Below are positions 33,944 to 43,352 of a DNA stretch of 64,000 nucleotides, piece after piece (the first letter of the stretch is position 1; each line of letters starts with the position of its first letter). The notes under the pieces were generated by a model. That model saw only the letters and a program-made list of their open reading frames with translations. It was not told the DNA's origin and ran no database searches. A program made the translations under genes and the position numbers. Origin of the DNA: Orlajensenia flava (lineage in GTDB: Bacteria > Actinomycetota > Actinomycetes > Actinomycetales > Microbacteriaceae); assembly GCF_004801905.1 (NCBI RefSeq), contig NZ_SSSN01000005.1, positions 372,001-436,000 of the forward strand, in the 5' to 3' direction.

Positions 33944-34459
33944 ATGGCGAACAAGGAAGCATCGGTCGCCGAGCTCACGGAGGCATTCCAGAGCTCGACC
34001 GCCGTCCTGCTGACCGAGTACCGCGGCCTCACCGTTGCCAAGCTCAAGCAGCTGCGCACCGAACTCCGTGAGGACGCCACCTACGCCGTGGTGAAGAACA
34101 CGCTCACCAAGATCGCGGCGAACAACGCCGGCATCTCGTCGTTCGACGACGAGCTCGCCGGACCCTCCGCGATCGCCTTCGTGCACGGGGACCCCGTCGC
34201 CGTCGCGAAGACCCTGCGTGACTTCACCAAGGCAAACCCTCTCCTCGTGATCAAGGGCGGCTATTTCGATGGCAAGCCCCTGACCGCGGAAGAGGTGGGC
34301 AAGCTCGCCGACCTCGAGTCCCGTGAGGTGCTGCTGGCCAAGCTGGCCGGCGCCTTCAAGGCCTCGCTGTTCGGAGCCGCATATCTGTTCAACGCACCGC
34401 TGTCGAAGGCCGTTCGCACGGTCGACGCGTTGCGTGAGAAGCAGGAGTCCGCTGCGTAA
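33944..34459 (+). CDS. rplJ: 50S ribosomal protein L10
   Basis: 171 residues ([18 protein letters not shown]), typical length for the family. [20 protein letters not shown] and [11 protein letters not shown] are the conserved N-terminal rRNA-binding part, [17 protein letters not shown] follows, and the C-terminal helix that binds L7/L12 dimers ends [17 protein letters not shown] lies 7 bases before the ATG. It forms the base of the ribosomal stalk. rplL follows after 53 bases. Confidence 0.98.
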   Translation: MANKEASVAELTEAFQSSTAVLLTEYRGLTVAKLKQLRTELREDATYAVVKNTLTKIAANNAGISSFDDELAGPSAIAFVHGDPVAVAKTLRDFTKANPLLVIKGGYFDGKPLTAEEVGKLADLESREVLLAKLAGAFKASLFGAAYLFNAPLSKAVRTVDALREKQESAA

Positions 34460-34512
34460 TCGCCCCGGCGATTCCCAAGCGGTGAGTACATCTAGAAATC
34501 AAGGAGAAAATC

Positions 34513-34899
34513 ATGGCAAAGCTGTCAACTGAAGAGCTGCTCGAGCAGTTCAAGGGCCTGACCCTCATCGAGCTCTCCGAGTTCGTTAAGGCATTCGAGG
34601 AGACCTTCGAGGTCACCGCTGCTGCTCCGGTCGCCGTCGCGGCTGCCGGTGGCGCTGCTGCCGCCCCCGCCGAAGAGGTCGAGGAGAAGGATTCCTTCGA
34701 CGTCGTCCTCGAGACGGTCGGCGACAAGAAGATCCAGGTCATCAAGGTCGTCCGCGAGCTCACCTCGCTCGGCCTCGGTGAGGCCAAGGCTGTCGTCGAT
34801 GGAGCCCCCAAGGCCGTCATCGAAGGCGCCAACAAGGAGACCGCCGACAAGGCGAAGGCCGCGCTCGAAGAGGCCGGCGCCACCGTCACCCTCAAGTAG
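34513..34899 (+). CDS. rplL: 50S ribosomal protein L7/L12
   Basis: 128 residues: N-terminal dimerisation part ([17 protein letters not shown]), Ala/Pro hinge (about 35-55) and the globular C-terminal domain with [20 protein letters not shown] and [15 protein letters not shown]. It recruits translation factors on the ribosomal stalk. AAGGAG lies 7 bases before the ATG. The pair ends with a strong terminator at 34946-34978. rplK/rplA are not in this window. Confidence 0.98.
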   Translation: MAKLSTEELLEQFKGLTLIELSEFVKAFEETFEVTAAAPVAVAAAGGAAAAPAEEVEEKDSFDVVLETVGDKKIQVIKVVRELTSLGLGEAKAVVDGAPKAVIEGANKETADKAKAALEEAGATVTLK

Positions 34900-34945
34900 T
34901 CGATGCCCCGAAAGGGGTTCGATCACGCAGAGTGATTCAGCGCTG

Positions 34946-34978
34946 AAAGGGCGTCACCCCTCGGGGTGGCGCCCTTTC
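34946..34978 (+). terminator. Intrinsic terminator after rplL
   Basis: AAAGGGCG(T)CACC paired with GGTG(G)CGCCCTTT around a CCTCGG loop, about 13 pairs, ending in CTTTCG. It is GC-rich with a short T-run, 47 bases after the rplL stop. Confidence 0.8.
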
Positions 34979-35017
34979 GTCATCTCGGGATCTAGCCCCC
35001 TCCGGCCAATCCCCGAT

Positions 35018-35046
35018 TCAGGTATATAGCCAAGCTATGTAATAAT
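35018..35046 (+). promoter_or_regulatory. Operator-like palindrome before marR
   Basis: ATAGC-CAA-GCTAT (35026-35038) lies about 15 bases before the marR start, among AT-rich TATATA and TAATAA that could hold the minus-10. The position suits autoregulation of the MarR protein at 35053. Confidence 0.45.
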
Positions 35047-35052
35047 GGATCA

Positions 35053-35526
35053 ATGCCCGAACAGATCACCGAACTCAGCGTGCGCGACGCTTTGATCGCG
35101 CAGTCCCTCGTCGAGGTCGTCAGCGCCTCGAACCGCCTCACGCGCTATGCCGCCCGTGCCACGGGTGAGACCGAATCTCCGGCCGTCTGGCGGACCCTCG
35201 CCGTGCTCCGCACCTCCGGACCTCTCCGCATCGGAGAGCTCGCGGCCGAGTCGCGAGTGGCTCAGCCCACCATGACCAAGATCGTTCGCGGCCTCGCGGA
35301 GAGCGAGTGGGTGCTCCGCATCGCGGACCAAGAAGATGCCCGCGCGTGGCAGATCGCCATCACCGCGAAGGGCGAGAGGGCCTTTCAGACCTGGCGAGCC
35401 CGGCTCGGCGAGGCCATGCTCCCGCTGTTCTCCGACCTGACGGATGAGGAGATCGAGGTTCTCGCATCCGCTTCCGCCCTCGTTCACGCGCGGATCGCCG
35501 GGCAGCTCCTCACGGCCGGCGACTGA
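35053..35526 (+). CDS. MarR family transcriptional regulator
   Basis: 157 residues (MPEQITELSVRDALIAQ). Winged helix-turn-helix at about 55-110: GPLRIGELAAESRVAQPTMT with the recognition helix, then DQEDARAWQIAIT as the wing. An MFS gene follows 46 bases after the stop, the common MarR/efflux arrangement. The start is 7 bases after a weak GGATCA site, so the transcript may have a short leader. Confidence 0.9.
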   Translation: MPEQITELSVRDALIAQSLVEVVSASNRLTRYAARATGETESPAVWRTLAVLRTSGPLRIGELAAESRVAQPTMTKIVRGLAESEWVLRIADQEDARAWQIAITAKGERAFQTWRARLGEAMLPLFSDLTDEEIEVLASASALVHARIAGQLLTAGD

Positions 35527-35572
35527 TCGCCGACCCCGCGTCCCGCATCCGAATCCCCAGGAAAGCAGCACC

Positions 35573-36820
35573 ATGAGTCACGGAAACACCAGCGGAGCAT
35601 CGCTCCTCAAGCAGCCCAAGGCGGTGTGGGCGGTCGCCTTCGCGTGCGTCGTCGCCTTCATGGGCATCGGCCTGGTCGACCCCATCCTCCCCGCCATCGC
35701 CGCGGAGCTGAAGGCCAGCCCCACCGAGACCGAGTTCCTGTTCACCAGCTACCTGGTCATCACGGGCCTGGCCATGTTCTTCACCAGCTGGGTCTCGAGC
35801 CGGATCGGCGCCAAGAAGACCCTGCTCATCGGTCTCGCGGTCATCGTGGTGTTCGCCGCCGCCGCTGGCCTGTCGGGCGACGTCGGCACCATCATCGGCT
35901 TCCGCGCCGGCTGGGGCCTCGGCAACGCGCTGTTCATCTCCACGGCACTCGCGACCATCGTGGGCGCCGCGTCGGGCGGAACGAGCTCGGCAATCATCCT
36001 CTACGAGGCGGCCCTCGGCCTCGGCCTGGCCATCGGCCCGCTCGCGGGAGGCCTGCTGGGCAGCGTGAGCTGGCGCGGTCCGTTCTTCGGCACCGCGGTG
36101 CTCATGGCCATCGGCTTCGTCGCGATCGTCACGTTGCTGAAGACGTCGCCGGATGACGAGAAGCCCGCCCGCACCCCGCTGTCGGCGCCGTTCCGTGCTT
36201 TGGCGCGGCCGGCGCTGGCCATCCTCGCCGCCACCGCGGTGTTCTACAACTTCGGCTTCTTCGTGCTGCTCGCGTACACCCCCTTCGCCCTGGTGCCGCT
36301 CGGCATCTCGAGCGCCATCTCGCTCGGTCTGGTGTTCTTCGGCTGGGGAGTCGCAGTGGCGGTCTCGTCGGTGTGGCTCGCACCGCTTCTCACGGCACGG
36401 ATGCGGCGCACGCGCGTCATCTGGACGATCCTCCCGATCCTCGCGGTCGACATGGTGGTGATCGCCCTCCTCATCCACTCCGCCGTCGGCATCATCATCG
36501 GCGTCGTCGTGGGCGGCCTCCTCCTCGGCATCATGAACACCGTCCTCACCGAGAGCGTCATGGAGGCCACCGACCTGCCGCGTTCGGTCGCCTCGAGTGC
36601 GTACTCGGGCGTCCGGTTCCTCGGCGGAGCGGTCGCGCCCCCCGTCGCCTCGCTGCTGGCCGCGAACATCGCCGAGCCCGCGCCGTTCATCGCCGGTGCC
36701 ATCGCGTTCGTCGTCGCCGTCGTGATCGTCGTGCTCGGGCAGCGCAAGCTCGGGGCGATCGACGTCGAGGAGGCTCCCGTTGCTCAAGCGCAGGCCATCG
36801 GCCTCGGGGACGCGGCGTAG
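35573..36820 (+). CDS. MFS transporter (DHA1-like)
   Basis: 415 residues from ATG at 35573 (MSHGNTSGASLLKQPKA) with ribosome site CAGGAAA. Twelve helices; VDPILPAIAAEL in helix 1 and SWVSSRIGAKKTLL as motif A, GWGLGNALF in helix 4. Probably drug or metabolite efflux under control of the preceding MarR. The frame extends upstream to 35444 but overlaps marR and is not used. Confidence 0.88.
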   Translation: MSHGNTSGASLLKQPKAVWAVAFACVVAFMGIGLVDPILPAIAAELKASPTETEFLFTSYLVITGLAMFFTSWVSSRIGAKKTLLIGLAVIVVFAAAAGLSGDVGTIIGFRAGWGLGNALFISTALATIVGAASGGTSSAIILYEAALGLGLAIGPLAGGLLGSVSWRGPFFGTAVLMAIGFVAIVTLLKTSPDDEKPARTPLSAPFRALARPALAILAATAVFYNFGFFVLLAYTPFALVPLGISSAISLGLVFFGWGVAVAVSSVWLAPLLTARMRRTRVIWTILPILAVDMVVIALLIHSAVGIIIGVVVGGLLLGIMNTVLTESVMEATDLPRSVASSAYSGVRFLGGAVAPPVASLLAANIAEPAPFIAGAIAFVVAVVIVVLGQRKLGAIDVEEAPVAQAQAIGLGDAA

Positions 36821-36891
36821 GGCGGTCCGGCCGCAGCGACCGAGGGCCGTCGGAGCCGCCGGCTGTTGGCGTCGCTGCCCGCTCTTCGGCT

Positions 36892-36919
36892 CGCTGCCCG
36901 TGATGCAGCACGGGCAGCG
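36892..36919. terminator. Hairpin between MFS and ABC genes, repeat-like
   Basis: Perfect 11-bp stem CGCTGCCCGTG (36892-36902), loop ATGCAG, CACGGGCAGCG (36909-36919). Flanked by GGCTCG on the left and GGGCGGCGAGCGAG on the right. A related element with the GGCTCGCTGCCC and GGGCGGCGAGCG arms lies at 61668-61701. Confidence 0.55.
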
Positions 36920-37036
36920 ATCGCGAAGGTGGGCGGCGAGCGAGTATGCGCCTGCGATCGGCGGCCCCGTGCAGCAGCGGCGGACAGCCGGAAGCAGGCC
37001 GGCGGATGCGTCGGCGGGCGCGCCTAGGCTGATGGC

Positions 37037-38962
37037 ATGAGCATGGGCGGTGGTCGCGGAGCGCAACTGAGGGCGTCGTCCGGCGCGCCGCAACGGGGCG
37101 GGGGCGGCCTCAACCGCGGCCCCATCGACATCGGAGCGCAGAAGGCGGCCAACGCCGAGGCACCGAAGATCGCCCACCTCGGGCGCCGCATCGCCGAGCT
37201 GTTCGCTCCGCACCGGGTGGCTCTCACCATCACGGTCGTGCTCGTGATCGCCTCGGCGGCGCTCGCCGTCATCCCGCCGCTGCTCACCCAGCGCGCGTTC
37301 GACGACGGCCTGTTCCCGCCCGCCGGACATCCCAACCTCCCCGTGCTCGGCTGGATCGTCACGGCGATGATCGTGGTCTTCGTCGTGAGCTCACTGTTGG
37401 GGGTGTGGCAGGCCTACCTCACCGCGACGGTCGGCAACAAGGTCATGGGGGCGCTGCGCGTGCGCCTGTTCAGCCACCTGCAGGCGATGGAGCTCGGCTT
37501 CTTCACGCGCACCAAGACCGGCATCATCCAGTCCCGCCTGCAGAACGACGTCGGCGGCGTGGCCGGCGTGCTGACCAACACCGTCTCGAGCGTGCTCGGC
37601 AACACCGTCACCGTCATCTCGGCCTTCGTCGCCATGATCATCCTCGACTGGCGCCTCACGATCGTCGCGATCGTCCTCATGCCGTTCATGGTCATCGCGC
37701 AACGGCGGGTGGGACAGGTGCGCGCCCGCATCGCCGGTCAGACGCAGGAGTCGCTCTCCGAGATGACCGCCATCACACAGGAGACGCTGAGCGTCAGCGG
37801 CATCCTGCTCTCCAAGTCCTTCGCCAGGCAGCAGACCGAGATCGGCCGCTACACCGACGAGAACCGCAACCAGATCACCCTGCAGGTACGCCAGGCGATG
37901 AGCGGCCAGTGGTTCTTCGCGCTCGTCAGCATCTTCCTCTCGAGCGTCCCCGCCATCGTCTACCTGCTCGCCGGCTACCTCGCCGTCGGGGGAGCGGAGA
38001 CCATCACAGCGGGAACGATCGTCGCGTTCACCACCGTGCAGTCGCGCCTGCTGTTCCCGCTCATCGGCCTCATGCGCGTCGCGCTCGACCTGCAGACCTC
38101 GAGCGCCCTGTTCGCGCGCATCTTCGAGTACCTCGATCTCAAGCCCGCCATCACCGACCGGGCGGATGCCGTTCCCGTGCCGACCGATGCCGCTCTCGGT
38201 CGCGTCGAGTTCGACCACGTCTCGTTCTCCTACCCCGACGCCGACGGCGAGAAGCACCCCACCCTCGACGACGTGAGCTTCGCCATCGAGCCCGGCCAGT
38301 TCGCGGCCTTCGTCGGCCCGAGCGGCGCGGGCAAGACGACCGTGTCCTATCTCGTGCCGCGGCTCTACGACGCCACCTCCGGATCCGTGCGGTTCGCCGG
38401 CGTCGACGTGCGCGACATCGCCGCGCACGACCTCGTCGACCACATCGGCATCGTCAGCCAGGAGACCTACCTCTTCCACGCGACCATCGCCGAGAACCTG
38501 CGCTACGCCCGACCCGACGCGACGGATGCCGAGCTCGAGGCTGCGGCACGCGCGGCGAACATCCACGCGACCATCGCGAGCTTTCCCGAGGGGTACGACA
38601 CCGTCGTGGGCGAGCGCGGCTATCGCCTCTCCGGCGGCGAGAAGCAGCGCATCGCGATCGCGCGCGTGCTGCTCAAGGACCCCGAGGTGCTCGTGCTCGA
38701 CGAGGCGACGAGCGCCCTCGACACCATCTCCGAGCGCGTCGTGCAGACCGCCATCGACGACGCCGCACGAGGGCGAACGACGATCGCGATCGCGCACCGC
38801 CTCTCGACCATCATCGCGGCCGACGTCATCTTCGTCGTCGAGGCCGGTCGCATCGTCGAACAGGGCACGCACGCCGAGCTGCTCGTCTCGGGCGGCGTCT
38901 ACGCCCAGCTCTACTCCGAGCAGGTCGGGCCGCACGCGGGCGCCCACGCCGAGAGTGCCTGA
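37037..38962 (+). CDS. ABC exporter half-transporter (fused membrane and ATPase domains)
   Basis: 641 residues. A Gly-rich N-tail (1-40) is followed by the type I exporter membrane domain (six helices, about 60-345). The ATPase has Walker A GPSGAGKTT, Q-loop SQETYLFHATI, signature RLSGGEKQR, Walker B VLVLDEATSALD and AHRLSTI. It is an MsbA/BmrA-like multidrug or lipid exporter that acts as a dimer. There is no partner half-gene nearby, so a homodimer is likely. Confidence 0.92.
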   Translation: MSMGGGRGAQLRASSGAPQRGGGGLNRGPIDIGAQKAANAEAPKIAHLGRRIAELFAPHRVALTITVVLVIASAALAVIPPLLTQRAFDDGLFPPAGHPNLPVLGWIVTAMIVVFVVSSLLGVWQAYLTATVGNKVMGALRVRLFSHLQAMELGFFTRTKTGIIQSRLQNDVGGVAGVLTNTVSSVLGNTVTVISAFVAMIILDWRLTIVAIVLMPFMVIAQRRVGQVRARIAGQTQESLSEMTAITQETLSVSGILLSKSFARQQTEIGRYTDENRNQITLQVRQAMSGQWFFALVSIFLSSVPAIVYLLAGYLAVGGAETITAGTIVAFTTVQSRLLFPLIGLMRVALDLQTSSALFARIFEYLDLKPAITDRADAVPVPTDAALGRVEFDHVSFSYPDADGEKHPTLDDVSFAIEPGQFAAFVGPSGAGKTTVSYLVPRLYDATSGSVRFAGVDVRDIAAHDLVDHIGIVSQETYLFHATIAENLRYARPDATDAELEAAARAANIHATIASFPEGYDTVVGERGYRLSGGEKQRIAIARVLLKDPEVLVLDEATSALDTISERVVQTAIDDAARGRTTIAIAHRLSTIIAADVIFVVEAGRIVEQGTHAELLVSGGVYAQLYSEQVGPHAGAHAESA

Positions 38963-39042
38963 CCTTTCGGCGAAGCCTGCCGAACCACCGGGTCTTCGGT
39001 CGGTGCCAGAATGATCTCTCGAGACTGCAAGGGGGGTCGAAG

Positions 39043-39693
39043 GTGCCAATACCCGATGAACGCAATCACATCGGCGCCTCGCCCGGCACGACTTTGGGCG
39101 AGGAAGTTTTCCGGCGCTTGTACGGAGCAATCCTCGACGGCACGCTGATCGGCGGTGAACGCGTGAGGGATGCCGACATCGCAGCCTGGCTGGGAGTCTC
39201 GCGCACGCCGGTGAGGGATGCGTTCGCCTCGCTCGAGCGCCTCGGTCTCATTGAGGTGGTGGCCAGCCGGTACACCGTTGTCACAGAGGTGACGGAGGAC
39301 CTCATTGCGGCCACCCTGGAGTACACGGGCTACAGCGCTGGAATCGGCATGCACATGGCCGTCACGCGCATGACGGAGGCCGAGGCCAGGACCGCCGTAC
39401 ACATCCTCAGACGGATGCTCTCAGCCAGCGACGCGGATGATCGGCTCACGCTCTACGACGAGGCGCGTGCTCTGTATGGACACATCGCCGTCTTCGCACG
39501 CAACGATGTCTATCGGCGGGTTCTGAGCGAAGCGGGACTGGCCATGGAGCGCAACCTGCGCGAGCGCCGTCCGCTCATCGGCGGCGTCGAGTCGAGGGGA
39601 CACGAGTATCGAGAGCTGATCGCTGCCATCGAGCGACGGGACGCCGCGGCAGCGGAAAGGTCCGTGAGACACCAGCACGAGATCCGCGATTGA
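39043..39693 (+). CDS. GntR family regulator, FadR-type
   Basis: 216 residues from GTG at 39043 (VPIPDERNHIGASPG). Winged helix at about 20-85: VFRRLYGAILDGTLIGGERV and DIAAWLGVSRTPVRDAFASL, the standard GntR motif. The helical C-terminal FCD-like domain has AVTRMTEAEARTAVHIL and HEYRELIAAIERRDAAAAE; the metal His set is incomplete. A GGGGGG-rich site precedes the start. Its target is not obvious; neither neighbour is a usual FadR-type catabolic gene. Confidence 0.85.
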   Translation: MPIPDERNHIGASPGTTLGEEVFRRLYGAILDGTLIGGERVRDADIAAWLGVSRTPVRDAFASLERLGLIEVVASRYTVVTEVTEDLIAATLEYTGYSAGIGMHMAVTRMTEAEARTAVHILRRMLSASDADDRLTLYDEARALYGHIAVFARNDVYRRVLSEAGLAMERNLRERRPLIGGVESRGHEYRELIAAIERRDAAAAERSVRHQHEIRD

Positions 39694-39762
39694 CGTGATC
39701 CTATGCTCGCATGCGCACAGATGTGACACGATGTACCGGTATATCGATGGCTGGGGATCGGC

Positions 39763-41931
39763 GTGGTTGATGTGAAACAACGCAGCGAGACGGGTGAGCA
39801 GGCGCGTCTCAGGGTGAGTCGACGCCGCTTCGGGGTGAGTATCCAATCGAAGCTGCTCATCATGTTGCTCGCGGTGAGCCTGGTGTCGGCGATCGTCGTC
39901 GGGGTCATCGGCTTCATCAACGGGCGCGACTCACTCCGAGCCTCGGCGTTCCACCAGCTCACCACGATCCGTGAGCTGCGTGGTGAGGAGATTCAGCGCG
40001 AGTTCTCCTCCCTTCAACTCGGTGTGCAGCTCGACTCACGCAATGCGAGCGCGGTAGATGCGACCACCGCGCTCGTCGATGGCTTCGCACAACTTCAATC
40101 GAGCACGCTGTCTGCAGATGATGAGTCGAAACTGAACGACTTCTACGCCGAGCAGTTCGTGCCTGCACTGGAGAAGCGGTCGGGCAACAGCTACTCGCCC
40201 GACGCATTCGTTCCCGCGACGCCGGCCGGCCGCTACCTTCAGGCGCACTACACCGATGGTCGGGCCTACGACGACTACGACGCCGGTCTCGCGCTGGACG
40301 ACGCCGGCGACGGCAGCGCTTGGTCGGCGGCGAGCGCTCAGTACAATCCTTACTTCAAGGGCCTGGTGGACGATCTGGGCTACGAGGACGTGCTCGTGAT
40401 GAACCGCGAAGGAGATGTCGTTTACAGCGCGTACAAGAGCGTCGACCTCGGAGTCTCCATGAAGGAGGAGCCGTACACGAACTCGGCGCTGACGCAGGCC
40501 TTCGATCAGGTGATGCGCAACGGCTCACTCGACGAGGTCGTCACCACCGATTTCGAACGCTACCTGCCCTCGCTGAACGTGCCGACGGCCTGGGTGGTCT
40601 CGCCGGTGGGATCGGCGACCAACATCGTCGGAGCCATGGCAGTGCAGATCCCCATCACCCAGATCAATTCGGTCATGACGGGTAACGAGAAGTGGTCGGC
40701 TCAGGGCCTCGGCACGACCGGCGAGGTCTACCTCGCGGGTCCTGACAAGACGATGCGGAGTGTATCGCGCCTGCTGACGGAGCACCCGAAGCGATATGCC
40801 GCTACGGTCGTCGACAACGGCACCTCCCCCGCAGTCGCCAAGCGCATCGTCGCCGTCAAGGGAACGGTCGAGCTGCAGCCGGTCGATTTCGAAGGCACTC
40901 GGCGTGCGCTGCAGGGGAAGTCCGGCACGGCGATCACCGCCGACTACACCAGTAGCGACAGTTTGGTCGCGTACGCGCCACTCCAGATCGATGGATTGAA
41001 TTGGGTGATCGTGGCTCACATGGACGCTGCCGAGGCGTTCGCCCCCGTCGACGAGTTCACCCGCAACCTCGTCATCTCGACGCTCGCGCTGCTCCTGATC
41101 GTCAGTATGCTCTCCCTCCTGCTCGCGCAGGTGTTCACGAGACCGGTCCGCCGCTTGGTGGACGCCGTGCGCGCGGTGGCGGCTGGCGATCTCACCGTGC
41201 GTGTTCCGGCCGTTGCCCACGATGAGTTCGGGGATCTCGGCCGGGCATTCAACGACATGAGCGCCAGCCTGCGAACCAAGCAGGACCTGATCGACGAGCA
41301 GCGCACCGAGAATGAGAAACTTCTGCTCACGCTCATGCCGGAGTCGATGGCGAAACGCTATCGAGAAGGTGAGGAGGTCATTTCCGAGCAGCACGACGAC
41401 GTCGCCGTGGTGTTCGCCGAACTCGTCGGGTTCGACGAGTATGTGGCGGCGCTTTCCAGCACGGAGGAGATGGCGGCGTTGAACACGCTCGTCCGCGGCT
41501 TCGACGAAGCGGCGGACCGCACTGGGGTCGAGAAGGTCCGCACCCTCCGCGGCGGTTACCTCGCCAGCTCGGGTCTGATCGTTCCCCGGGTTGACAACGC
41601 CCGCCGGGCGGTCGAGTTCGCTTTGGAGATGCGCCGGGTCGTCGAGCGCTTCAATGCCGCTCACGACACTCGACTGGATCTCCGCGCCGGCGTGGACATG
41701 GGTCCCGTGACGAGCGGGCTGGTGGGTCGAACAAGTCTGGCCTACGACCTGTGGGGTGATGCCGTGAGTCTGGCCTACGCCGTGCGCGGCGCCACGACCG
41801 AGCCCGGCGTCTACGTGAGCCAGGCCGTCCGTGATCGGTTGGCCGACTCGATTGAGATCGTCGCTGCCGGCGCAATCGACACCACCGCGGGTCAGCAGCA
41901 GGTGTGGCGGGTCACGGGGACGTCGCGATGA
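39763..41931 (+). CDS. Receptor-like class III nucleotide cyclase homologue with degenerate active site
   Basis: 722 residues from GTG at 39763 (VVDVKQRSETG). Helix 1 at about 28-52, an outside dCache-like sensor (about 55-425), helix 2 at about 428-452, HAMP (about 453-505, FTRPVRRLVDAVRAVAAGDL) and a class III cyclase domain (about 545-718). Cyclase landmarks are recognisable but altered. FAELVGFDEY (from 551) has Glu in place of the first metal Asp; RTLRGGYLASSGL (about 593-605) has Gly-Gly where the second metal Asp should follow Gly. YDLWGDAVSLAYAVRG (from 661) has Ser669 and Ala673 where the transition-state Asn and Arg belong. It is therefore probably a non-catalytic or atypical cyclase. 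The stop overlaps the MscS gene start (ATGA). In domain order and size it recalls, from memory, M. tuberculosis Rv2435c. Confidence 0.82.
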   Translation: MVDVKQRSETGEQARLRVSRRRFGVSIQSKLLIMLLAVSLVSAIVVGVIGFINGRDSLRASAFHQLTTIRELRGEEIQREFSSLQLGVQLDSRNASAVDATTALVDGFAQLQSSTLSADDESKLNDFYAEQFVPALEKRSGNSYSPDAFVPATPAGRYLQAHYTDGRAYDDYDAGLALDDAGDGSAWSAASAQYNPYFKGLVDDLGYEDVLVMNREGDVVYSAYKSVDLGVSMKEEPYTNSALTQAFDQVMRNGSLDEVVTTDFERYLPSLNVPTAWVVSPVGSATNIVGAMAVQIPITQINSVMTGNEKWSAQGLGTTGEVYLAGPDKTMRSVSRLLTEHPKRYAATVVDNGTSPAVAKRIVAVKGTVELQPVDFEGTRRALQGKSGTAITADYTSSDSLVAYAPLQIDGLNWVIVAHMDAAEAFAPVDEFTRNLVISTLALLLIVSMLSLLLAQVFTRPVRRLVDAVRAVAAGDLTVRVPAVAHDEFGDLGRAFNDMSASLRTKQDLIDEQRTENEKLLLTLMPESMAKRYREGEEVISEQHDDVAVVFAELVGFDEYVAALSSTEEMAALNTLVRGFDEAADRTGVEKVRTLRGGYLASSGLIVPRVDNARRAVEFALEMRRVVERFNAAHDTRLDLRAGVDMGPVTSGLVGRTSLAYDLWGDAVSLAYAVRGATTEPGVYVSQAVRDRLADSIEIVAAGAIDTTAGQQQVWRVTGTSR

Positions 41932-43352
41932 TCGACGTCCTGAAGAGCGGGTGGATCGGTTGGGCGATCGGGATCGGTATCGGAGTCCCCCTGCTGCTGG
42001 TCGTGCTGACGGAGGTCCTCGGCGCTCTGACGCGAAGGGGCAGCGCGGCAGCCAAGCCGGTTCGTCTGCTTCGCAACTGGGTCGTCCCCACCGCCGGCCT
42101 GTTCGCCCTGCTCGCCTTCGCGCTCCAATCTCCCTCCGACCAGGTGTGGGTCAAGATCGTCGCGACGCTGCTCGGATTCCTCCTCATCCTGCTGGTCCTC
42201 GGCGCTTTCAACGTGGCTCTGTTCGCCAACGCCGAGGAGGGCAGCTGGCGGGAGCGGATCCCGTCGATCTTCGTGGACATCGCGCGGCTCGCCCTTATCG
42301 TCGTCGGCCTCGCCATCCTGTTCTCCTGGGTCTGGAGCGCAGACGTCGGGGGACTGATCGCCGCGCTGGGCGTGACCTCCATCGTGATCGGCTTGGCGTT
42401 GCAGAACGCCGTGGGCAGCGTCATCTCAGGTCTGCTTCTGTTGTTCGAGCAGCCGTTCAAACTGGGCGACTGGCTCAACACCGGTAGCGTTCAAGGCCAA
42501 GTCATCGAGGTCAATTGGCGTGCAGTCCACATCGACACCGGGGCCGGCATCCAGATCGTGCCGAACGCGTCGCTCGCCGGGGCTTCTTTCACCAACCTCA
42601 GCCTGCCGACCGGGGCCTTTCATGCGGGGTTGACCGTGAGCTTCACTACCGACGACCCCCCGCATATCGTCATCGAGACGTTGCTGGACGTCGCCAGAAG
42701 CCTGCCGATGCTCGCGGACGGCGCGACGCCACACGCTGCATACCTCGGATCGGCGAAGTACAGCGTCGACCTCCCTGTGCGCGGCCCCTCCGCTGTTGAC
42801 TCGGCCAGCAGTCTCTATTTGGCTTGGCTGTGGTACGCAGCCCGAAGGCGCGGGCTCGCATTGGATGGCGACTCCACCGATCCGATCGCCGAGCCCGGAC
42901 GGCTCGAGGCTGCCGTCGGCCACCTCTCGTCCAGCTATGGACTCTCGGAGGACGACGTTGCGATGATCACCGCGGCCAGCCGGCTCGAGCGGTTCGGCAC
43001 GGGAGAGATCGTGCAAACCCCCGGAACCATTCCCGACGCGATGCGATTCATCGTCGACGGACACCTGCACTTGTGGGCTCCGGTTCACGGCGGCCGGGTG
43101 GATGTGCTGACGATCGACGCGGACGACTACGTCGGCCAGAGCGTGCTGACGAGGGAGGGGTCTCTTGTCGGTGCGAGCGCCGCAACGGTGACCACTCTGC
43201 TCGTGATTCCGCTCGAAGCCATCGATGCATTGGTGCGACGGCACCCACGACTCGCCCGGCGAATCGGGCAGAGCATGGAGAACCGCCAGAGGGCGACCCA
43301 CGAGGCGCTCGCGGCTGCCGGCATCGCTCGCACGAATCTGCCAGAAGGATAG
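41928..43352 (+). CDS. MscS-type mechanosensitive channel with cyclic-nucleotide-binding-like tail
   Basis: 474 residues from ATG at 41928 (MIDVLKSGWIGWAIGIG). Four or five helices; the pore-lining helix is LIAALGVTSIVIGLALQNAV (about 141-160), followed by FEQPFKLGDWL and the MscS beta domain with IVPNASLAGASF. The last 140 residues fold like a CNB domain (RFGTGEIVQTPGTI, FIVDGHLHLWAP, GRVDVLTID). Its phosphate-binding cassette reads VGQSVLTREGSLVGASAATV: the usual Glu (of GE) is Gln404 and no phosphate-binding Arg is present. Probably an MscS-bCNG-type channel coupled to the cyclase-like receptor. It resembles, from memory, M. tuberculosis Rv2434c. Confidence 0.85.
   Translation: MIDVLKSGWIGWAIGIGIGVPLLLVVLTEVLGALTRRGSAAAKPVRLLRNWVVPTAGLFALLAFALQSPSDQVWVKIVATLLGFLLILLVLGAFNVALFANAEEGSWRERIPSIFVDIARLALIVVGLAILFSWVWSADVGGLIAALGVTSIVIGLALQNAVGSVISGLLLLFEQPFKLGDWLNTGSVQGQVIEVNWRAVHIDTGAGIQIVPNASLAGASFTNLSLPTGAFHAGLTVSFTTDDPPHIVIETLLDVARSLPMLADGATPHAAYLGSAKYSVDLPVRGPSAVDSASSLYLAWLWYAARRRGLALDGDSTDPIAEPGRLEAAVGHLSSSYGLSEDDVAMITAASRLERFGTGEIVQTPGTIPDAMRFIVDGHLHLWAPVHGGRVDVLTIDADDYVGQSVLTREGSLVGASAATVTTLLVIPLEAIDALVRRHPRLARRIGQSMENRQRATHEALAAAGIARTNLPEG

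Noticed and set aside
35510-37330. 606-codon antisense frame over the MFS gene and upstream of the ABC gene
   Set aside because: Composition is low-complexity Asp/Arg/Glu, typical of a frame shadow.
37405-39693. 762-codon frame over the ABC exporter gene and GntR gene
   Set aside because: Only the last 216 codons from 39043 read as a protein (GntR); the rest overlaps the exporter in another frame.
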